From Amycolatopsis marina (GTDB lineage: Bacteria; Actinomycetota; Actinomycetes; Mycobacteriales; Pseudonocardiaceae): a stretch of DNA of 64,000 bases. The DNA lies in assembly GCF_900111885.1 (NCBI RefSeq), contig NZ_FOKG01000005.1, forward strand, positions 248,001 to 312,000, written 5' to 3'. This document shows positions 44,119 to 51,722 of this stretch, piece after piece (position 1 is the first letter of the stretch; every line of letters starts with the position of its first letter). The translations under genes and the position numbers were made by a program. The notes beneath the pieces were generated by a model that saw only the letters and a list, made by a program, of their open reading frames with translations, was not told where the DNA came from and made no database searches.

Positions 44119-44955
44119 TCAGCGTTCGCCGAGAAACTCCACCAACGCCGCGGTGAGTTCGGCGGGTGCGTCTTCCTGCACCAGATGACCCGCTCCGGGG
44201 ATACGCCGCAGTCGCGCTCCCGGGATGGCATCGGCGAGCTGCTCGCCCTTCGCGACGGGGATCCAGGTGTCGTCCTCGCCCCAGCACACGAGCACCGGGA
44301 GGTCGATCTCCGCATAGCGTGGCTCGATCTCGTCGGTGTAGCGCTGGTCGGCCTGCGCGATCTGCCGGTAGAACGCGGCCTGCCCCTCCCCCTCGAGCCA
44401 GGGCTGGACCAGTCTGCCGAGGGCGGCCGGATGCAGACCGGGACCGCTGGCGGAGTTCACGTACTCACGCACGAGCGCGGCATGCAGACCGGCCGGGAGC
44501 TGCCCGAACACGGTCGCGTTGTCGCGGACCAACCGGAAGAACGGCGAACCCCACGGCGCGAGCGCGACCGGGTCGACGAGGGCGAGCGCGCGGTAGCGCA
44601 CACCACTGAGCAGATGGGCGCGCAAGGCGACGGCTCCGCCGAAGTCGTGCGCGATGACCGTGGGTTCGTCGAGCCCCCAGTGCTCCAGCAGTGACGCGAA
44701 GATGCCCTGTTGAGCGGCGAGGGAGACGTCCTGCCCCGCGCGCATCTCGGACTGGCCGTAGCCGAGCATGTCCCAGACGTAGACCTGATGCGTACGCGCG
44801 AGGGCCGCGGCGATATCCCGCCACACGGCCGAGGAGAACGGCGTGCCGTGCAGCAGCACCACCGGCTCGCCCTTCCCCATTCGCGCCCAGCGGACCACCC
44901 CGCCTGCCGTCGCGTGCCGCTCACCCAGTTCCCAACCTGCCGTACCTGCACTCAT
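44119..44955 (-). CDS. Alpha/beta hydrolase with Asp nucleophile (dehalogenase/epoxide hydrolase type)
   Basis: 278 aa. VVLLHGTPFSSAVWRD gives the oxyanion region, VWDMLGYGQS follows, and VIAHDFGGAVALRAH is the nucleophile elbow with Asp where lipases and esterases have Ser. The acid is in WGEDDTWIPVAKGE and the His in IPGAGHLVQEDAP. Asp nucleophiles mark haloalkane dehalogenases, haloacetate dehalogenases and epoxide hydrolases. No neighbour hints at the substrate. Confidence 0.88.
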   Translation of the reverse strand: MSAGTAGWELGERHATAGGVVRWARMGKGEPVVLLHGTPFSSAVWRDIAAALARTHQVYVWDMLGYGQSEMRAGQDVSLAAQQGIFASLLEHWGLDEPTVIAHDFGGAVALRAHLLSGVRYRALALVDPVALAPWGSPFFRLVRDNATVFGQLPAGLHAALVREYVNSASGPGLHPAALGRLVQPWLEGEGQAAFYRQIAQADQRYTDEIEPRYAEIDLPVLVCWGEDDTWIPVAKGEQLADAIPGARLRRIPGAGHLVQEDAPAELTAALVEFLGER

Positions 44956-45014
44956 ACCATCAAGTTACCATCAATCCGCTCTAGCCGGTAACACGCCGAT
45001 ATGCCTTTGCGTGC

Positions 45015-45164
45015 CTGCAAGTACACCCAAGCAAGATCATGGGCGCAGTTTTCCGTCGCCGAGCAGGGGTTCTGACACCTCTCACTACGGGTTAGCCATC
45101 CCGCTTCCGAGCTGCACTGGGATGCGGAAACAGCTAAGTGGATCTTGCTTGGGGGTACTTGCAG
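45015..45164. repeat. Inverted pair of the 24-bp dispersed repeat
   Basis: Plus-strand copy at 45015-45038 and minus-strand copy at 45141-45164, 102 bases apart: CTGCAAGTAC, two variable bases, CCAAGCAAGATC. A third copy lies at 26695-26718. The enclosed 102 bases encode nothing recognisable. The gap 44956-45198 holds no gene. Confidence 0.88.
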
Positions 45165-45198
45165 GCGCACCAACCTGGGCGCGTGGGTGCGGGGCGGC

Positions 45199-46377
45199 TC
45201 AGGCCGGGATGCGCTCCGCTCGGCAGAGGAACGCTCGGGGAGAGCGGCCGATCCGGGTCAGCACGACGCTGGCTTCGGACCTGCCGCTCGGCTTCAGACG
45301 TTTGCGCAACGCGTTCGGGTCGATGTCCAGCCCGCGGACGAGGATCTCCACCCGGCCGACGTCGAACCGGCGCAGGGTCGCCCGCAGGCTCTTCTCGCTG
45401 TACGGGCCGTCGTCGAGCACCCGGAAGGCCCGCACACCGGGCGGCGGGGCATCGCCGGTGAGGTAGGCGATCCGCTCGTCGAGCTGCCACAGGCCGTGCC
45501 GAGCTCCGTAGTGCCGGACCAGGCCCGCACGGACGACCGCACCGTCGGGATCGACGATCCACTCACCTGGCTCGCCGACACCGGTGTCATCCGGTTCCCG
45601 GTCCGTCACCGTCCACTGTGTTCCGTCCGAACGCAGGACGGTCGCCCTTCGCGCGGTTGTGGCCAGGCCCGGACCGAACAGGCAGGCTTCGCGCACCTGG
45701 CCGTCGAGCGACACCAGCTCCACCTCTCCCGCCCACGGGGCGACGGCCGGGTCGATGCCGGGTGCGCACTTCACCACCAGGTCCCGGCCCGGATAGGCGT
45801 CGGCCAGTTCGTCCAGTGGTGGGGCGAAATCGCCGGGACGCCAGGTCCGCCTGCCGGCGGAGTCGCGGCGCGCGGGATCGGCGACAACGACGGTGCCCCT
45901 CGACGTCGGGCGCAGGGCGTCCGCCAGCGTGAGCACGGGCGCGACCACCGCCTCAGCGCAGTTGTGCCTGGCCATCGACAGTCGCACCGGGTCCAGATCC
46001 GACCCGATGCACCGGTTGGCGACGGCGGCCAGCTCGACAAGATCTGCCCCGATCGAACAGGTGACGTCGTGCACATCCCGGCCGGCGAGCCGGCCTGCCC
46101 TGTGGGCGGCGACGGCGGTCGCACTCGCCTGCTGCAACGCCTCCCCGGTGAACAACCATGCCCCGGACGCCGCCAGCTTGGTCTCCGCCTTCCGGCGCAG
46201 CATCACCGTCTCCAGCACCGCGGCGGCATGCTCAGGGCCGCAGATCCGCCGTGCCGCCGCGACGTCGCCGATGCGGCTGTCCGCGGTCAGCGGCAGATCG
46301 GCGCACGCCGCAAGGGCGTCCTCGCCGCCGCTCGAGCGCAGAAAGGCGATGTCCGCCGCGGAGAAGGCATAGGCCAA
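45199..46377 (-). CDS. Class I SAM methyltransferase with THUMP-like domain
   Basis: 392 aa. N-terminal helical region, SAM site DVHDVTCSIGADLVELAA at about 102-120, catalytic-like motif VVVADPARRDSAGRRTW at about 165 (DPPY-type), and a C-terminal RNA-binding-like part (VGRVEILVRGLDIDPNALRK). Resembles actinobacterial THUMP-like-domain methyltransferases, so an RNA base substrate is plausible. It begins 4 bases after the preceding methyltransferase, as the last gene of a four-gene run. Confidence 0.85.
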   Translation of the reverse strand: MAYAFSAADIAFLRSSGGEDALAACADLPLTADSRIGDVAAARRICGPEHAAAVLETVMLRRKAETKLAASGAWLFTGEALQQASATAVAAHRAGRLAGRDVHDVTCSIGADLVELAAVANRCIGSDLDPVRLSMARHNCAEAVVAPVLTLADALRPTSRGTVVVADPARRDSAGRRTWRPGDFAPPLDELADAYPGRDLVVKCAPGIDPAVAPWAGEVELVSLDGQVREACLFGPGLATTARRATVLRSDGTQWTVTDREPDDTGVGEPGEWIVDPDGAVVRAGLVRHYGARHGLWQLDERIAYLTGDAPPPGVRAFRVLDDGPYSEKSLRATLRRFDVGRVEILVRGLDIDPNALRKRLKPSGRSEASVVLTRIGRSPRAFLCRAERIPA

Positions 46378-46381
46378 TTAG

Positions 46382-47359
46382 CTACAACTCCGTCGCCGCA
46401 GGCGGCTTCACACCGGTGATCATGACGTTGTAGAACAGCTGCCTCGGCACCACCTTCGACAGCAACTTCTTGTCCAAAGCAGACAGTTGCAGCCAGAGCT
46501 TGTACGCGAACAGGCGCCAGCGCAGGGTGAGTTTCTCCTGCGGCACCGCGGCCTCGAACGTCCGGATCGGCCAACCCGCCAGCGCCGCCGCGAACTCCTC
46601 GGTGACGGCACGGACATCGATGGCCCCCGCGCCGAGTGCCGTGCGCTCGAGGTCGGCCGGATCAAAGGTGTGCAGGTCGACCACGGCTTCCAGTGCCGCC
46701 GCCCTGGAGGACTCGTCCAGCTCCTCCTGCGGCCTGCGCCACGCGCTCAACGCGGGCAGCCTGGTCACCTTCGTGGTGAGCCACCAGGTCAGCTGCCCGA
46801 GCTTTCGCGCATAGGTGTCACCGATCTTGGTCGGCTCGCCGCAGAACACAAAGCGGCCGCCGGGCTTGAGCACGCGCAGCACCTCACGCAGCGCTGCCCG
46901 CACGTCCGGAATGTGGTGCAGCACGGCATGCCCGATAACCAGATCGAAGCTGTTGTCCGGGTACGGGATGCGCTCCGCGTCGGCCACCCTGCCGTCCACG
47001 TCGAGACCGAGCTTCTCGGCGTTGCGCAACGCCACCTGCACCATTCCCGGCGAGAGGTCGGTGACGGACCCGCGCTTGATCAGCCCGCCCTGCATGAGAT
47101 TGAGCAGGAAGAATCCGGTGCCGCTGCCAAGTTCCATCGCCGTGGGGTAGGGCTGGTCCTGCTCCCCGGCCACCGCGGTGAAGACGTCCGTCGCGTAGGT
47201 GATGCAGCGCTCGTCGTACGAGATCGACCACTTCTCGTCGTACGTGCCCGCTTCCCAGTCGTGGTAGAGCACGTTGGCCAGCTTGGGATCGCCGAAGGCC
47301 GCCTGCACCTGCTCCGCGGTCGCGTGCGGGTTGGGGACCGGGTCCGTCACGTCCGTCAT
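46382..47359 (-). CDS. Class I SAM-dependent methyltransferase
   Basis: 325 aa from ATG 47359. Motif I is TAMELGSGTGFFLLNLMQGG at about 75, then VTDLSPGMVQVALRNAEKLG and VIGHAVLHHIPDVRAALREV; the UbiE/MenG-like core ends near residue 200. The C-terminal 100 residues (RLFAYKLWLQLSALDKKLLS) are family-specific and may contact a lipid substrate. It follows the enoyl-CoA hydratase gene with a 7-base gap. Confidence 0.88.
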   Translation of the reverse strand: MTDVTDPVPNPHATAEQVQAAFGDPKLANVLYHDWEAGTYDEKWSISYDERCITYATDVFTAVAGEQDQPYPTAMELGSGTGFFLLNLMQGGLIKRGSVTDLSPGMVQVALRNAEKLGLDVDGRVADAERIPYPDNSFDLVIGHAVLHHIPDVRAALREVLRVLKPGGRFVFCGEPTKIGDTYARKLGQLTWWLTTKVTRLPALSAWRRPQEELDESSRAAALEAVVDLHTFDPADLERTALGAGAIDVRAVTEEFAAALAGWPIRTFEAAVPQEKLTLRWRLFAYKLWLQLSALDKKLLSKVVPRQLFYNVMITGVKPPAATEL

Positions 47360-47366
47360 GCCCGTG

Positions 47367-48152
47367 TCACCTGCCTTCGAAAGTGGCCTTGCCGGGGCCG
47401 TTCTCGATGAACGACTGCATCCCGTTCCGCTGGTCCTCGGTTGCCCACAGTGCGACGAACAGGTTCGTCTCCAGCTTGAGACCGTTGCGCAGGTCCATGT
47501 CGAGCCCGCCGTCGATCGCCGCCTTGGCCGCCTTGAGAGCAACCGCGGGACCGCCCGCGAACTGCGCGGCCCACTTGTGCGCGGCGGCGTAGACGTCGTC
47601 CGGGGCCACTACCTCGTCGACAAGACCGATGGCGAGCGCCTCATCGGCCTTGACGAACCGTCCGGTGTAGACGAGGTCCTTCGCCTTGCTCGGACCGATC
47701 AGCCGGGCCAGTCGCTGCGTGCCGCCGGCCCCGGGGATGATGCCGAGCTGAATCTCCGGCTGGCCCACCTTGACGTTGTCGCCCACGACCCTGCGGTCCG
47801 CGGTGAGCGCGAGTTCGAGCCCGCCGCCCAGCGCGTAGCCGGTGATCGCGGCTACCGTCGGCTTCGGAATCTCGGCGAGCGCCGTGAGCGAGTTGGAGAG
47901 GTCGGCGCCGAACGAGGACATCTCGACGTAGGACCGCGCGGCCATCTCCTTGATGTCGGCGCCCCCCGCGAAGGTCTTCTCACCGCCGTAGAGGATCACG
48001 GCGCGCACGTCGTCACGCTCGCTCGCCTCCCGCGCGACAGCGGCGAGCTCGCGCTGCACCTGGTCGTTCAGGGCGTTGACCGGCGGACGCTCCAACCGGA
48101 TCGTGCCCACACCGGCCTCGACCTCGAGACGTACGAACTCGCCCACGCCCAT
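47367..48152 (-). CDS. Enoyl-CoA hydratase/isomerase family protein
   Basis: 261 aa from ATG 48152; ATG 48161 and GTG 48146 are alternatives because AGGAGG overlaps the first codons. Crotonase fold: oxyanion-hole segment EKTFAGGADIKEMAARSY and the second YALGGGLELALTADRRV, with catalytic Glu in VGQPEIQLGIIPGAGG. It hydrates trans-2-enoyl-CoA in beta-oxidation. Acyl substrate length unknown. Within a minus-strand run behind the ABC protein. Confidence 0.93.
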   Translation of the reverse strand: MGVGEFVRLEVEAGVGTIRLERPPVNALNDQVQRELAAVAREASERDDVRAVILYGGEKTFAGGADIKEMAARSYVEMSSFGADLSNSLTALAEIPKPTVAAITGYALGGGLELALTADRRVVGDNVKVGQPEIQLGIIPGAGGTQRLARLIGPSKAKDLVYTGRFVKADEALAIGLVDEVVAPDDVYAAAHKWAAQFAGGPAVALKAAKAAIDGGLDMDLRNGLKLETNLFVALWATEDQRNGMQSFIENGPGKATFEGR

Positions 48153-48175
48153 CCTCCTCATACTCGTGGTATCCG

Positions 48176-48209
48176 TGCAGGCTACCGGTCAGTAAATGCA
48201 GGCTACCGG
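48176..48209. repeat. 13-bp direct duplication at the ABC gene stop
   Basis: TGCAGGCTACCGG occurs at 48176-48188 and 48197-48209, a 21-base period; the second copy covers the stop codon of the ABC gene. A local tandem duplication of the gene end. Confidence 0.8.
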
Positions 48210-49033
48210 CGCCGGGCGAAGAAGCGATCACCCGAGCGCTGCAACATCAGGTCCTGCCCGAAGGTTGCGGAGAGATTCTCGCTGGTCAGCACGTCGTCGA
48301 TGAGTCCGGAGGCGACGGTGCGGCCGTCGCCGAGCAGCAGCGCGTGGGTGAAGCCGGGCGGAATCTCCTCCACGTGGTGGGTGACCAACACCATCGCGGG
48401 CGCGTCCGGGTCCATCGCGAACGTGGACAACCGGGCGACGAGGTCTTCCCTGCCGCCCAGGTCGAGCCCCGCGGCCGGCTCGTCGAGCAACAGCATCTCC
48501 GGGTCGGTCATCAACGACCTGGCGATCAGGGTGCGCTTGCGCTCGCCCTCGGACAGGGTGCCGAAGGTCCGGGTGGCCAGGTGCTTGATCCCAAGGGCGG
48601 CCAGCAACTCGTCGGCGCGCTCGGTGTCGAGCGACTCGTACGCCTCGCGCCACCGCCCGAGCACGGCGTAACCCGCGCTGATGACGACGTCCCGCACGGT
48701 CTCGTCACCCGGGACCCGATTCGCGAGTGCGGCGGATGTGAAGCCGATCCGCGGTCGCAACTCGAAGACGTCCACCCGCCCCAGCCGCTCGCCGAGGACA
48801 TGCACCGTGCCCGACGTCGGATGCAGTTCCGCGGCCGCGAGCCGGAGCAGAGTGGTCTTGCCCGCGCCGTTGGGCCCGAGCACCACCCAGCGTTCGTCGA
48901 GCTCCACCGACCAGTCGAGGTCGGCGAGCAATGTGTTGCCCCCGCGTCGCACGCCGACGCCGGCCATCCGCACCACGAGGTCGTCAAGATCAGCAAGGTC
49001 ACTGTGCTGGGTCGGCTCGCTCACGACCCCCAT
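48203..49033 (-). CDS. ABC transporter ATP-binding protein
   Basis: 276 aa from ATG 49033 (an upstream GTG at 49039 is possible). Walker A VLGPNGAGKTTLLRLAA, signature GTLSEGERKRTLIARSL, Walker B MLLLDEPAAGLDLGGREDL, H-loop VLVTHHVEEIP. No permease gene is adjacent, and the only downstream partners are the hydratase and methyltransferases. It resembles stand-alone ABC ATPases annotated near molybdate/iron or unknown transport (Rv1473-like types), so the transport role is unproven. Confidence 0.9.
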   Translation of the reverse strand: MGVVSEPTQHSDLADLDDLVVRMAGVGVRRGGNTLLADLDWSVELDERWVVLGPNGAGKTTLLRLAAAELHPTSGTVHVLGERLGRVDVFELRPRIGFTSAALANRVPGDETVRDVVISAGYAVLGRWREAYESLDTERADELLAALGIKHLATRTFGTLSEGERKRTLIARSLMTDPEMLLLDEPAAGLDLGGREDLVARLSTFAMDPDAPAMVLVTHHVEEIPPGFTHALLLGDGRTVASGLIDDVLTSENLSATFGQDLMLQRSGDRFFARRR

Positions 49034-49217
49034 TGTCACCGACCCGGGCGACAGCCATCACGACGACCCCTCCCCCGCTTCCACCTGCTGGGAAACGTGG
49101 GGGCGGGGCGACCGTGGCCACCGCCTTCGGCGCCCCGCTGACGGCGCTGCTGCGCTTCGACCCCGCAGGCACGGCACCGGATCCCGCGGTGGGGTTCGGG
49201 ATAGGCAGGGCCTGCTG

Positions 49218-49590
49218 ATGGGTGGCATCGAGGAGCGCTCGTCACCGCCCGCGCGCGGCTGGTCAGGGCCACACCGGCGCAGGCCGCATGCTGCGGCAGG
49301 CAGGAGCGCTGCTGGTGGACATCCGGCCGGTCGCGAACCGGGTCGCGGAGGGCACGATCCCCGGCTCGGTCCCGGTCGAGCGCATCCATCCGGAGTGGCG
49401 CCTGGATCCGGCGTGCGAGCACCGCATTCCGCTGATCCGCGCGGACAACAAAGTGGTCATCTTCTGCAACGAGAGTTACTCGTCGAGCCTGGCCACCGCC
49501 ATGCACGACGCGGCGCCGGGCTGCCGGTCAGTGGTGGTAAGCGTGCGCGACGGCGTGCCCGCGGCCCTTTCCGATCAACCACTTGTTGAC
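49218..49590 (+). pseudogene. Frameshifted rhodanese-like domain gene
   Basis: Rhodanese homology is spread over three frames. ATGGGTGGCATCGAGGAG (49218) opens frame 0; LVTARARLVRATPAQAA is encoded from 49238 in another frame; and MLRQAGALLVDIRPVANRVA through IPGSVPVERIHPEWRLDPAC and VVIFCNESYSSSLATAM runs from 49288 in the third. The active-site Cys loop CNESYSSS is readable, but the normal GGF-W end is replaced by unrelated residues that run into the antisense of the next gene. Two indels and a missing end indicate decay. Confidence 0.75.
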
Positions 49591-50058
49591 TGGAACCGTC
49601 ACGACGAACGCGACGAGGAAGGCGAAGGCCAACGCACCCCAGAACAACACGCTGGCCAGACCGGCGGACATCGCACCGGGAACGACGACCATCACGCCGT
49701 TGTCGACGATCTCCATGACCGTGATCGAGATCGTGTCCGCGGCGAGCGCCACCTTGAGGGCCTGCCTGAACCCGACGCCTGCCCGCATTACTCCGCGCAT
49801 GCTCAGCGCATAGCCGAAGAAGAACGCGAGCGCGATCGCGAGCGCGATGGTGGCGACCGGATGCAGTCCGAGCCAGGTGCCGATGACCATGCCGAGCACT
49901 TCGCCGATCGCGCAGCCGGTGAGGCAGTGCAGGGTGGCCGAGGCGGCGCTTCCCCAGGTCGCGCTGTGCGCACCGCCGTGCTCGGCGTGTCCCGAGGCAC
50001 GGTGCTCGTGCTGTCCATCGTGGTGGTCGTGATGCTCGTGCTGGTGCTGCACAGACAC
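49528..50058 (-). CDS. DUF4396 membrane protein with His-rich N-terminus
   Basis: 176 aa. The first 32 residues contain ten or more His (MSVQHQHEHHDHHDGQHEHR), a likely metal-binding tail. LHCLTGCAIGEVLGMVIG is the DUF4396 signature with a Cys pair; four to five TM helices follow (ALAIALAFFFGYALSMRG, LFWGALAFAFLVAFVVTVPV). A CsoR-type copper operator lies upstream at 50127-50143, so a role in copper handling is likely. Its 3' end overlaps the rhodanese remnant. Confidence 0.87.
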   Translation of the reverse strand: MSVQHQHEHHDHHDGQHEHRASGHAEHGGAHSATWGSAASATLHCLTGCAIGEVLGMVIGTWLGLHPVATIALAIALAFFFGYALSMRGVMRAGVGFRQALKVALAADTISITVMEIVDNGVMVVVPGAMSAGLASVLFWGALAFAFLVAFVVTVPVNKWLIGKGRGHAVAHAYHH

Positions 50059-50126
50059 AGTCGTGCGCCTTTCTGCCGAACTCGGTTGATTCCGCTGCCG
50101 CGCGGGGGCCTTCGCGTCAGAACATT

Positions 50127-50143
50127 ATACGGGTAGGGGGTAT
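50127..50143. promoter_or_regulatory. CsoR-type copper operator
   Basis: ATAC-GGGTAGGGG-GTAT, the G-tract with flanking ATAC/GTAT usual for CsoR/RicR sites, 69 bases upstream of the DUF4396 start and 85 bases upstream of the BlaI gene. No csoR gene lies in this window. Confidence 0.65.
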
Positions 50144-50227
50144 ATGACAAGCACGCTGATCACCCCGCGGATCGCGGGGCGGCCCGCGCGACCCAGTACA
50201 TTGAAACCTCGCGAGGAGGTGACCGCC

Positions 50228-50587
50228 GTGCGGCTTGGTGCACTGGAAGCTTCGGTGATGGACGTGCTGTGGCGTGCCGCCGAACCACTGCGGGTGCGGC
50301 AGGTGCTCGAGGAGCTGAACCAGCGGCGCAATCTCGCCTACACCACCATCCTGACCGTTCTGGACAACCTGCATCGCAAGGAGCTGGTGGTCCGTGAGCT
50401 GGACGGACGCGCCTACGCCTACCGCGCCGCCAGCAGTCGCGAAGAGGCGGCGGCGCTCGCCCTGCGCGAGGTGCTCGACTCGACGGGCGACCCCGAGTCG
50501 GTCCTGCTGCATTTCGCCAGGTCGGTTTCCGCCGAGGAGTCGGAAGTCCTGCGCAAGGCGTTGCGCGGCCGGCCGGGAAGGCGATGA
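50228..50587 (+). CDS. BlaI/MecI/CopY family transcriptional repressor
   Basis: 119 aa from GTG 50228, preceded by GAGGAGG; a longer in-frame ORF from 50144 is less likely. VRLGALEASVMDVLWRAAEP is the family start, LAYTTILTVLDNLHRKELVV the recognition helix region and YAYRAASSREEAAALAL the wing. In related species BlaI is inactivated by the M56 protease encoded next to it; the M56 gene here overlaps by 4 bases. Confidence 0.93.
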   Translation: MRLGALEASVMDVLWRAAEPLRVRQVLEELNQRRNLAYTTILTVLDNLHRKELVVRELDGRAYAYRAASSREEAAALALREVLDSTGDPESVLLHFARSVSAEESEVLRKALRGRPGRR

Positions 50588-51540
50588 TCCTCGCAACCGC
50601 ACTGCTGCTGGGCGGGGTCGTGATCGGCTGGTGGGGGCCCAGAGCCCTGCACAGCCTCAGCGGTGTGGTCGATCCGGCGATCGTCATCGTGTGCTGGCTC
50701 GCGGCGATGGTGGGCACCGGCGTCACCGTGCTGGCCGGCGGCCTGCTGCTCGTGCTGCCGGGACACGGTCCCGCGGGCACGATCACGCAGGCCATGCACC
50801 ACTGCTGGGCGGCACTGGGCCACAGCCACCTGCCCCAACTCGACCCGGCGGTCGCCGCGCTCAGCCTCGCTGTCGCGGCGGTGGTGCTGGTGCGCATGGC
50901 CGCGTCCACGGCCAGAACCGCCCGCAGGCAGGACGCGGTTCGCCGACCCCATCTGGAGGCACTGCGCATCCTGCGGCCGTCGCGCGACGGTGTCGCCCCG
51001 ATGCTCTGGATCGAGCACGACAGACCGATGGCCTACAGCCTCGGTGGTCGCGACGCCCTCATCGTGGCCACTCGCAGCCTCGCTGACCGGCTGTCCCCCG
51101 ACGAACTGCGGGCCGTCCTCGCCCACGAACACGCGCACCTGCACGGGCGCCATCACCAAGTGATCGCGATCGCCGAAACCGTGGCGAAGGCCCTGGGATT
51201 CGTCCCCCTGATGCGGCTGGCGCCGGGCGTGCTCCGACTACAGGTCGAGCTGGCCGCCGATCGTGCGGCGGTTCGGGAGTGCGGGCGGGGCGCCGTGCGC
51301 TCCGCCCTGCTCACCCTGACCGCGCAGTCCACTCTCCCCGGCGCACTCGCCATGGCTGGTGGAGAGACCGCTGCCCGACTACGCCATCTCGAGAGAACCG
51401 ACACATGGCCCCGAGCCGTACGTCACTTCGTCACCGGTGTCGCCGCCGTGCTGGCCGTCGCCCTGCCGACGCTGACGGCATTCGCACTGCTGGGCGCGCT
51501 CAGCGTCCTCGTCTGCCCCCTGTTGCCGAGCGCCGGGTAG
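50584..51540 (+). CDS. M56 family (BlaR1/HtpX-like) membrane metallopeptidase
   Basis: 318 aa. TM helices near residues 1-60 and 85-110, zinc motif RAVLAHEHAHLHGRHHQVIA (HEHAH), third ligand in VELAADRAAVRE, final TM pair at 275-315. It probably cleaves or senses to relieve BlaI repression. The C-terminal penicillin-sensing domain of BlaR1 is absent, so the inducer is unknown. Ends in a strong terminator that overlaps the stop codon. Confidence 0.92.
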   Translation: MILATALLLGGVVIGWWGPRALHSLSGVVDPAIVIVCWLAAMVGTGVTVLAGGLLLVLPGHGPAGTITQAMHHCWAALGHSHLPQLDPAVAALSLAVAAVVLVRMAASTARTARRQDAVRRPHLEALRILRPSRDGVAPMLWIEHDRPMAYSLGGRDALIVATRSLADRLSPDELRAVLAHEHAHLHGRHHQVIAIAETVAKALGFVPLMRLAPGVLRLQVELAADRAAVRECGRGAVRSALLTLTAQSTLPGALAMAGGETAARLRHLERTDTWPRAVRHFVTGVAAVLAVALPTLTAFALLGALSVLVCPLLPSAG

Positions 51541-51568
51541 GGCCCCTGGGGGTCAGGCCCTACCCGGC
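51532..51568. terminator. Terminator overlapping the M56 stop codon
   Basis: Perfect 13-bp arms GCCGGGTAGGGCC (51532-51544) and GGCCCTACCCGGC (51556-51568), 11-base loop. Bidirectional between M56 and the convergent glgP gene. Confidence 0.8.
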
Positions 51569-51722
51569 ATTCGACACGAAGGCCGGAGCCGAGGGGGGAG
51601 GCGGCTCACGGACTTCGGCAGCAGCGGTGCGAACCGTGGGCTCGCGTCACTACTAGGGTCGATAGTACAAGATTCTACCTTCGTGGCGGAGAACCGCCGC
51701 GCGAAAGTTCCCGCGACCCTCC

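Noticed and set aside
49040..49217. Possible gene remnant upstream of the rhodanese pseudogene
   Set aside because: I looked for a cysteine dioxygenase end, which often precedes such rhodaneses, but no frame gave convincing similarity.
49222..50136. 304-codon open frame through the rhodanese region
   Set aside because: Only about 110 codons look like rhodanese; the rest is the antisense of the DUF4396 gene. Treated as part of a pseudogene, not a fusion.
51651..51690. TAGTACAAGATTCTACC, similar to BlaI/CopY operator half-sites
   Set aside because: It lies between two gene ends (M56 and glgP stops) with no start codon to serve; symmetry is poor. Possibly a relic, but unsupported.
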